This document shows positions 7,253 to 11,361 of a DNA stretch of 11,361 nucleotides, piece by piece. A program made the position numbers and the translations under genes. Under the pieces are notes generated by a model. That model searched no databases and was not told the origin of the DNA. It saw nothing but the letters and a program-made list of their open reading frames with translations. Source of the stretch: DASQDN01 sp035630195 (GTDB lineage Bacteria; Acidobacteriota; Terriglobia; Bryobacterales; Bryobacteraceae); NCBI GenBank assembly GCA_035630195.1, contig DASQLD010000061.1, forward strand, positions 1-11,361, in the 5' to 3' direction. The stretch's first letter is position 1; each line of letters opens with the position of its first letter.

Positions 7253-8050
7253 TTATATCCGAGACTTCGCGATGTGAGGTGTATCTTCCTCAGGCTCTGC
7301 CAGCGGCGATTCCGGTTGCAAATAGAGGCTTGTCAAACCTTCTTGCAACACGGAGAATGCGGTCTCCGGGTCATTGGCAACGAAGAAAAGATCCACGTCT
7401 TCCGGGCTAATCATCCCGTGCTTGATCAGCGCGTCGAAGTTGATGATCTCTCGCCAGTAATCAGCGCCGTAAAGAACGAGAATGATCTTGCTTTCGAGCT
7501 TCTGCGTCTGCGCCAGCGTTAGGACCTCGAAAAACTCGTCGAGAGTGCCGAAGCCACCGGGAAACACCACCATCGCTTTGGCCGGATAGGCGAACCAGAA
7601 CTTCCGCATGAAGAAGTAATGAAATTCGAACGACAGATCCGGTGTGATGTAAGGATTCGGCCACTGCTCGAAAGGCAATCCGATGTTCAGTCCGATCGAT
7701 TTGCCCCCCACATCGGCGGCTCCTCGATTGGCGGCTTCCATAATCCCCGGACCGCCGCCGGTGCAGACGACGAAGCGCCGCGAATCGCTGGGCAGACTGT
7801 CAGACCACCTGGTCACCATCGCCGCGAGTTCGCGCGCCTCGCGATAGTAGCGGCTTAACGGCCCGTCTTCCTGCAGGCGGGCTGATCCGAAGAACACGAC
7901 CGTATCGTGGATCTTCTCATCGCGAAAGTGTGACAGAGGGTGAAGGTACTCGGATAAGATGCGAATCTCCCGCGCATCGGGACTATCGAGAAACGATTCA
8001 TCCTTGTAAGCAACCGGGCGCCGCGCGCCGGTGATCGTGGGATCGCTCAT
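7253..8050 (-). CDS. LOG-family nucleotide 5'-monophosphate phosphoribohydrolase (TIGR00730 type)
   Basis: This 265-residue Rossmann-like protein belongs to the family once called lysine decarboxylases and now known to release bases from nucleoside monophosphates (LOG, PpnN). Signature motifs are TGGGPGIMEAANRGA (97-111) and PGGFGTLDEFFE (164-175), with the expected catalytic Arg149 in FFMRKFWF and Glu172. It has an N-terminal extension of about 45 residues before the core VVFFGSARL (51-59) and an acidic tail, so it is of the longer type, not the compact 180-residue plant-like LOG. Whether it makes cytokinin-like bases or salvages purine or pyrimidine nucleotides cannot be read from the sequence. 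The ATG at 8050 overlaps the lpxD stop as ATGA and has no Shine-Dalgarno sequence, so its translation probably depends on lpxD. Confidence 0.92.
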   Translation of the reverse strand: MSDPTITGARRPVAYKDESFLDSPDAREIRILSEYLHPLSHFRDEKIHDTVVFFGSARLQEDGPLSRYYREARELAAMVTRWSDSLPSDSRRFVVCTGGGPGIMEAANRGAADVGGKSIGLNIGLPFEQWPNPYITPDLSFEFHYFFMRKFWFAYPAKAMVVFPGGFGTLDEFFEVLTLAQTQKLESKIILVLYGADYWREIINFDALIKHGMISPEDVDLFFVANDPETAFSVLQEGLTSLYLQPESPLAEPEEDTPHIAKSRI

Positions 8051-9087
8051 GCGGAGGGTTCATTGCGGGCCGCCGATTCGAGTTCAGCGACGCGCTTTTC
8101 CAATTGTCTCATCGATCGGAGAATGTCAGGCAGTTTCTGATAAGCCGTTACGGAGCGAAGCCAGTCCTTGCTGTCGAACGCAGGGCTGCCCGAAATGACG
8201 GATCCTGCTGCGACATCGCCACCAACTCCACTTTGCGCGTACACAATGGAGTTTTCGTGGATCGTCAGGTGTCCTGAGATCCCTACCTGTCCCGCCAGCA
8301 GAACGTTTTTCTCGAGAATACTGCTTCCCGCAAGACCGGTTTGGGCGCAAATGATGTTGTCTTCTCCTACGATGCAAGCGTGGCCGACTTGCACGAGGCT
8401 ATCGATCTTGGCGCCGCGCCTCACGCGCGTCTCTCCGACAGTGGCCCTGTCGATGGAAGTAAGACTCTGAATTTCAACATCGTCTTCGATCACCGAAACG
8501 CCCGACTGCACGATTTTCTCGTGCGACCCATCGGCGCGTTTAGCGAATCCATAACCATCGCCACCGACGACGACACCATTTTGCAGGATGACGCGATCGC
8601 CAATCCGGCAGAATTCTCTTACCGAAGCATGCGCATGCGCGAGGAAATCGTCTCCGATCTGGGCGCCCTCATAGATCACGACGTTTGGATGCAGGACCGC
8701 ATTACGGCCTAAACTGGCGTGGGGTCCTACATAAGCGAATGGAGCGAGCGAAGCGTTCTCGCTAATCGTCGCTGTGGGATGGACGAATGCGAGCGGATGG
8801 ATTCCTGGCTCTGGCTTCGGAGCGGAATAGAACATTGCAAGCGTTCGCGCAAAATCGAGGTATGGGTTGGCGGAAACCAAGCTGGTTATTGGCAAATTCG
8901 TAAGCGGTTGCGCCACAAAGATCGCGCCAGCTTGCGAATTCTTCACTTTATGCGCATATTTCGGGTTTGCCAGAAACGTGAGTTGCGTTCGCGTGGCTTG
9001 CTCCATGCCCGCGACTCCAGTGATTTCGAGGGAGGCGTCCCCATGGATTTCACAACCCAGCGCCGCTGCGATTTCGCTCAGTTTCAT
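8047..9087 (-). CDS. lpxD: UDP-3-O-acylglucosamine N-acyltransferase LpxD
   Basis: This 346-residue enzyme adds the second acyl chain to UDP-3-O-acyl-glucosamine from acyl-ACP in lipid A synthesis, so the organism has or had a lipopolysaccharide outer membrane. The N-terminal uridine-binding domain (1-100) opens with MKLSEIAAALG and has LTFLANPKY (36-44). Hexapeptide repeats of a left-handed beta helix follow (about 97-305), including GGDGYGFA (175-182) and VQVGH with the expected catalytic His236. A C-terminal helix with RQLEKRVAELE ends the protein. A longer frame from 9147 adds 20 basic residues, but ATG 9087 matches the conserved family start and has GAAGGG just upstream. No other lpx or fab genes are adjacent; instead it heads a mixed operon. 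Confidence 0.95.
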   Translation of the reverse strand: MKLSEIAAALGCEIHGDASLEITGVAGMEQATRTQLTFLANPKYAHKVKNSQAGAIFVAQPLTNLPITSLVSANPYLDFARTLAMFYSAPKPEPGIHPLAFVHPTATISENASLAPFAYVGPHASLGRNAVLHPNVVIYEGAQIGDDFLAHAHASVREFCRIGDRVILQNGVVVGGDGYGFAKRADGSHEKIVQSGVSVIEDDVEIQSLTSIDRATVGETRVRRGAKIDSLVQVGHACIVGEDNIICAQTGLAGSSILEKNVLLAGQVGISGHLTIHENSIVYAQSGVGGDVAAGSVISGSPAFDSKDWLRSVTAYQKLPDILRSMRQLEKRVAELESAARNEPSA

Positions 9088-9139
9088 GCCCTTCAGTGTA
9101 AGTCGGAGCCGGTCTCGCTTCCGGCGGAGGATAAGTCGC

Positions 9140-9166
9140 TTGCACACGTAAAAAATTTGTTAATAT
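9140..9166 (+). promoter_or_regulatory. Candidate infC promoter
   Basis: TTGCAC (9140-9145) is followed by TAATAT (9161-9166) with a 15-nt spacer, shorter than ideal, in a local AT-rich patch of a GC-rich region. Initiation would fall at or near 9173, the ATG of an 8-codon mini-ORF. Confidence 0.35.
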
Positions 9167-9172
9167 TGGATC

Positions 9173-9199
9173 ATGGCTAGAACTGCCTTTCAATCCTAA
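9173..9199 (+). CDS. Eight-codon leader ORF just before infC (candidate)
   Basis: ATG at 9173 opens an 8-residue peptide (MARTAFQS) that ends with TAA at 9197-9199. The infC ATG follows after one codon (AGA), in the same frame. The -10-like TAATAT ends 6 nt before this ATG, so the mini-ORF could be translated from a leaderless mRNA and infC by reinitiation. Nothing but position supports translation, and a chance ORF of this size is common. Confidence 0.25.
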   Translation: MARTAFQS

Positions 9200-9202
9200 A
9201 GA

Positions 9203-9820
9203 ATGCTGCCACCGAGAAATTTCCCTCCTCGCCGTCCCAGAATCCGAGAAAACGTTAATGAAGCAATCCGGGCCCGTGAAGTCCGCGCGGTCTTTCCCGA
9301 CGGAACCGTCGAGGTAATGCCCACGCCCGCCGCTGTCCGGAAAGCTCAGGACATGGGTCTCGATCTGATCGTCATCGCGCCAACCGCCGAACCTCCGGTC
9401 GCTAAGGCGATGGATTACGGCCAGTGGCAATACGAAAACAAGAAAAAGCAGCACGACGCCAAGCGTAAGCAGCACATTATCCAGGTGAAGGAACTGAAGT
9501 TCCGTCCCAATACGGATGATCACGATTACGATTTTAAAAAGAACCACGCAATTCGTTTTTTGACGGAAGGCAATCGGGTAAAAGCAGTCGTTCAGTTCCG
9601 CGGACGTGAAATTGCTCACACCGATTTGGGCAAAAAGCTGCTAGTTCGATTTTCCCAGGACTTACAGGCGTATGGCACCGTTGAGGGTCAACCCCGTCTT
9701 GAGGGGCGCAACGCGCATGTGATCATCAGCCCGATCAAGAAGGAAAAGACGAAAGAGCACAAAGAACCGAAGAGCGGCGACAAGCCTCCTGCCGCGCCGG
9801 CCGCGCCTCCCGTTCAATAG
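9203..9820 (+). CDS. infC: Translation initiation factor IF-3
   Basis: This 205-residue factor binds the 30S subunit, prevents premature 50S joining and checks the start codon and initiator tRNA. The N domain (about 18-85) begins NEAIRAREVR and includes AEPPVAKAMDYGQWQYE (62-78); the C domain (about 90-178) includes VKELKFRP (95-102) and FRGREIAH (132-139). A lysine- and proline-rich tail (179-205) extends past the usual end. ATG 9203 is preceded in frame by TAA at 9197, so no longer start exists. It is a plain ATG with no good Shine-Dalgarno, whereas enterobacterial infC uses AUU for autoregulation. The usual downstream rpmI and rplT genes are absent: the gene ends 6 bp from a convergent HNH gene. 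Confidence 0.96.
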   Translation: MLPPRNFPPRRPRIRENVNEAIRAREVRAVFPDGTVEVMPTPAAVRKAQDMGLDLIVIAPTAEPPVAKAMDYGQWQYENKKKQHDAKRKQHIIQVKELKFRPNTDDHDYDFKKNHAIRFLTEGNRVKAVVQFRGREIAHTDLGKKLLVRFSQDLQAYGTVEGQPRLEGRNAHVIISPIKKEKTKEHKEPKSGDKPPAAPAAPPVQ

Positions 9821-9826
9821 GCACGC

Positions 9827-10357
9827 TCAATAAAACAGGTACTTCCGCCACTGATCGTCGCTCTTACCGAGCAGACGCATCAGGTGGCGGCTGGTGTGCA
9901 GACTGAACGGCCGCGGTGCCCGCGCCAGCTTCATCCCCGCCTCGTCAGGTGTCCTATTTCCTTTCCGGTTATTGCACGAGTGGCAGCACGCGACCAGATT
10001 CTCCCAGGTGGTCTCGCCGGAACGCGATCGCGGAATTACATGATCGAGGGTCAAATCGACACCCGGTGGAGTTTTCATGCAGTATTGACACGTGTAGCGA
10101 TCGCGCATCAGGATATTTTTCCGCGACAACGCGCGAGTCTGATGAGGGATCCTCCGGTATTCGAGCAGCCGGATCACGGAGGGAAGTTTCAGATTGTGCC
10201 GGGAGGAGTGAATGGCCAACGGCGAATGTTCCTCCGCGGTGGCTACCCCCTTCAGCACGAGGACCAACGCTCGCCGGGCTGCGCAGACATTGATCGGCTC
10301 ATAGCTCGCGTTGAGCACAAGAACCGGTCTGCCCAAACGATCAGAAACAACAGGCAT
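9827..10357 (-). CDS. HNH endonuclease family protein
   Basis: A 176-residue protein of the common chromosomal HNH family that opens with VLVLNASYEPINVC (12-25), a signature of stand-alone bacterial HNH proteins of unknown role. The C-terminal HNH module has a zinc-binding CQYC (90-93), LDHVIPRSRSG (104-114, with D105 and H106), WENLVACC with N120, and CHSCNNRKG (125-133), which supplies the second CxxC. All active-site and zinc residues are present. The start at ATG 10357 is fixed by GGAGGA (10367-10372) with 9 nt spacing. It follows comF by 65 bp on the same strand and may share its transcript. The biological role (DNA repair, restriction or housekeeping) is unknown; no methylase, integrase or phage gene is adjacent, so a restriction or mobile role is not indicated. 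Confidence 0.92.
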   Translation of the reverse strand: MPVVSDRLGRPVLVLNASYEPINVCAARRALVLVLKGVATAEEHSPLAIHSSRHNLKLPSVIRLLEYRRIPHQTRALSRKNILMRDRYTCQYCMKTPPGVDLTLDHVIPRSRSGETTWENLVACCHSCNNRKGNRTPDEAGMKLARAPRPFSLHTSRHLMRLLGKSDDQWRKYLFY

Positions 10358-10366
10358 CGACTAAGC

Positions 10367-10372
10367 TCCTCC
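10367..10372 (-). promoter_or_regulatory. Ribosome-binding site of the HNH gene
   Basis: GGAGGA on the minus strand, 9 nt before ATG 10357; one of the few strong Shine-Dalgarno sequences in the window. Confidence 0.75.
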
Positions 10373-10422
10373 AAGCACTACTTCTGCGAGGGCTCAAGTC
10401 GCACGCCGGTTGAAGGCGGCTT

Positions 10423-11145
10423 CTAAACCCTCGCCAGACTCTTCCTTCGGTCCGCCCGAGCGAGGGTTAATACGCTGACGCGTTTGGCCCCGGCCCGTTT
10501 GAGAACCGCCGCACAGGCGCTGGCCGTCGCGCCTGTCGTCAAAACATCGTCTATGAGCAAGACGTGGCGGCCTTCCACTCTCTCCCGCCGGCTCACCTCG
10601 AATGCGCCAACCACGTTCGTCCTGCGTTGGGCGCGAGTGAGCCCCGCCTGAGAGTCAGTTTGTTTGCGCCGTCGCAATGCTCCCACCAGCGGTATCCCGG
10701 TTCGTTTGGCGATAAATTTCGCCAACAACTCCGATTGGTTAAAACCCCGTTGCAACCGCTTCCGCCAATGCAAAGGCATTGGAACAATCACGTCGAATTG
10801 TTCCTCGCGCGGCAAAGCTCCATTGAGCATTCGTCCGAGTTCCGAAGCGAGGGGTGTTACACCGCCGTATTTAAAGACGTGAATAAGCTTTCGTAGATTT
10901 CCTTCGTACTCGCCATATGCATATACGGCGTCATAACCAGACAAACCGGCGCGGCACAGGCCACAGCGGCCGTTTTCATCGAGGGGCGAAGCGTTCAGGA
11001 AAGGTGTGCGGCAATCGACGCAGAAGTGCTCTGCCAGAAACGGTTTAGGTTCGTTTAGACAGGCTGCGCAGACTGGGATTCTAGAGATGTTTTTGAGGCG
11101 GACGCCACAAACTCGGCAATCTTCAGGGAAGACGAGGTTGAACAT
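10423..11145 (-). CDS. comF: ComF-family amidophosphoribosyltransferase-like protein
   Basis: A 240-residue ComF/GntX-type protein. The N-terminus holds two zinc ribbons: C10-C13 with C26-C29, and C42-C45 with C61-C64. The C-terminal phosphoribosyltransferase domain carries GFNQSELLAK (134-143) and the PRPP-binding loop LLIDDVLTTGAT (196-207). In naturally competent bacteria ComF helps move single-stranded DNA across the inner membrane with ComFA/PriA-like helicases; in others its role is less clear, and no other competence gene is visible here. The start at ATG 11145 places the usual hydrophobic-plus-Cys opening (FNLVFPEDC) directly at the N-terminus. The frame stays open upstream to a TAG near 11246 but has no ATG, GTG or TTG, so this start is the only standard one. 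It has no Shine-Dalgarno sequence. Confidence 0.93.
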   Translation of the reverse strand: MFNLVFPEDCRVCGVRLKNISRIPVCAACLNEPKPFLAEHFCVDCRTPFLNASPLDENGRCGLCRAGLSGYDAVYAYGEYEGNLRKLIHVFKYGGVTPLASELGRMLNGALPREEQFDVIVPMPLHWRKRLQRGFNQSELLAKFIAKRTGIPLVGALRRRKQTDSQAGLTRAQRRTNVVGAFEVSRRERVEGRHVLLIDDVLTTGATASACAAVLKRAGAKRVSVLTLARADRRKSLARV

Positions 11146-11241
11146 CGCGGTGGGGAGCGCCCGTACCGCGTGAGAATCGATGATCGGCTTAACTTTTTTG
11201 AGCCATCGACTGGGGAAGATCCACCTCCACCGAGAAAGAAC

Positions 11242-11250
11242 ATTCTAGCA
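11242..11250 (-). promoter_or_regulatory. Candidate extended -10 promoter for comF
   Basis: On the minus strand TGC followed by TAGAAT matches an extended -10 element (5 of 6 to TATAAT). It lies in the gap between the partial upstream gene and comF, giving a leader of about 90 nt. No convincing -35 is seen at 17 nt. Confidence 0.4.
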
Positions 11251-11274
11251 CGAAATTGCTTCTGGATGTAGAGG

Positions 11275-11361
11275 TCACGGCTTCTTCGGCTGGTACGGAG
11301 GAAAGGGCAGCGTGTCCGGCGTGACGGCAACGGCGGTAGTAAATTTCAACGGCTTCCCGGA
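11275..11361 (-). CDS. C-terminal end of an unidentified protein (cut by window edge)
   Basis: The minus strand is open from the window edge to a TGA at 11275-11277, giving 28 residues. They are proline-rich and end with TPDTLPFPPYQPKKP. The composition and the clean stop 129 bp before comF look like a real C-terminus, and the gap that follows holds a promoter-like element. The fragment is too short to assign a family, and a chance open frame of this length is possible. Confidence 0.4.
   Translation of the reverse strand, partial: SGKPLKFTTAVAVTPDTLPFPPYQPKKP

Noticed and set aside
6835..7410. 191-codon open frame on the plus strand
   Set aside because: It is antisense to the phosphatase and LOG genes; the composition is that of a frame shadow.
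9827..10357. HNH gene as part of a restriction, intron or phage element
   Set aside because: No methylase, reverse transcriptase, terminase or integrase is nearby, and the protein matches the stand-alone chromosomal HNH family.
10358..10422. Terminator hairpin between comF and the HNH gene
   Set aside because: The GC-rich patches pair only imperfectly and no T run follows.
9884..10426. 180-codon open frame on the plus strand
   Set aside because: It is antisense to the HNH gene, which has full motifs and a strong ribosome-binding site.

Overview
This window looks like an ordinary chromosomal segment of a Gram-negative bacterium with about 55-60 percent G+C, most plausibly an acidobacterium. 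The Gram-negative assignment rests on lpxD (lipid A biosynthesis). The acidobacterial assignment is an inference from protein style, TAGAAT-type -10 elements and a 10-bp CGCAGAT-type intergenic repeat, and it is not proven. There are no tRNAs, rRNAs, CRISPR arrays, insertion sequences or phage genes. Coding density is very high, with twelve well-supported genes, one partial gene tail and one candidate leader peptide.

Left part, 1-3039: a minus-strand pair consists of a HisN/inositol-monophosphatase-like phosphatase followed, with a 4-base ATGA overlap, by an extended-SDR sugar-nucleotide epimerase that runs off the left edge. Divergent from it, across only 46 bp, is a long-chain acyl-CoA synthetase of the FAA1 type on the plus strand. 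Convergent to that synthetase is a small YgiT-type zinc-finger protein with no visible toxin partner.

Centre, 3440-9087: a compact minus-strand gene string is transcribed in the order lpxD, LOG-family phosphoribohydrolase, membrane HAMP-SpoIIE (PPM) phosphatase, bifunctional NAD(P)HX repair enzyme nnr, tsaE. Junctions are a 4-base overlap, gaps of 7 and 13 bp, and a 32-base overlap, so one operon with translational coupling is likely. It mixes envelope synthesis, nucleotide salvage, stress signalling, cofactor repair and tRNA t6A modification.

Right part, 9088-11361: infC (IF-3) points right, divergent from lpxD, and lacks the usual rpmI-rplT neighbours. An 8-codon in-frame mini-ORF sits directly in front of it. 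Convergent to infC is an HNH endonuclease gene, preceded by comF, both on the minus strand. The last 87 bases probably encode the C-terminus of one more minus-strand protein.

I see no obvious new defence or mobile system. The points most worth checking are regulatory: the infC mini-ORF, the two back-to-back predicted leaderless promoters at 1194-1239, the tandem repeat that supplies the end of tsaE, and the acyl-CoA synthetase with an altered phosphate-binding loop.
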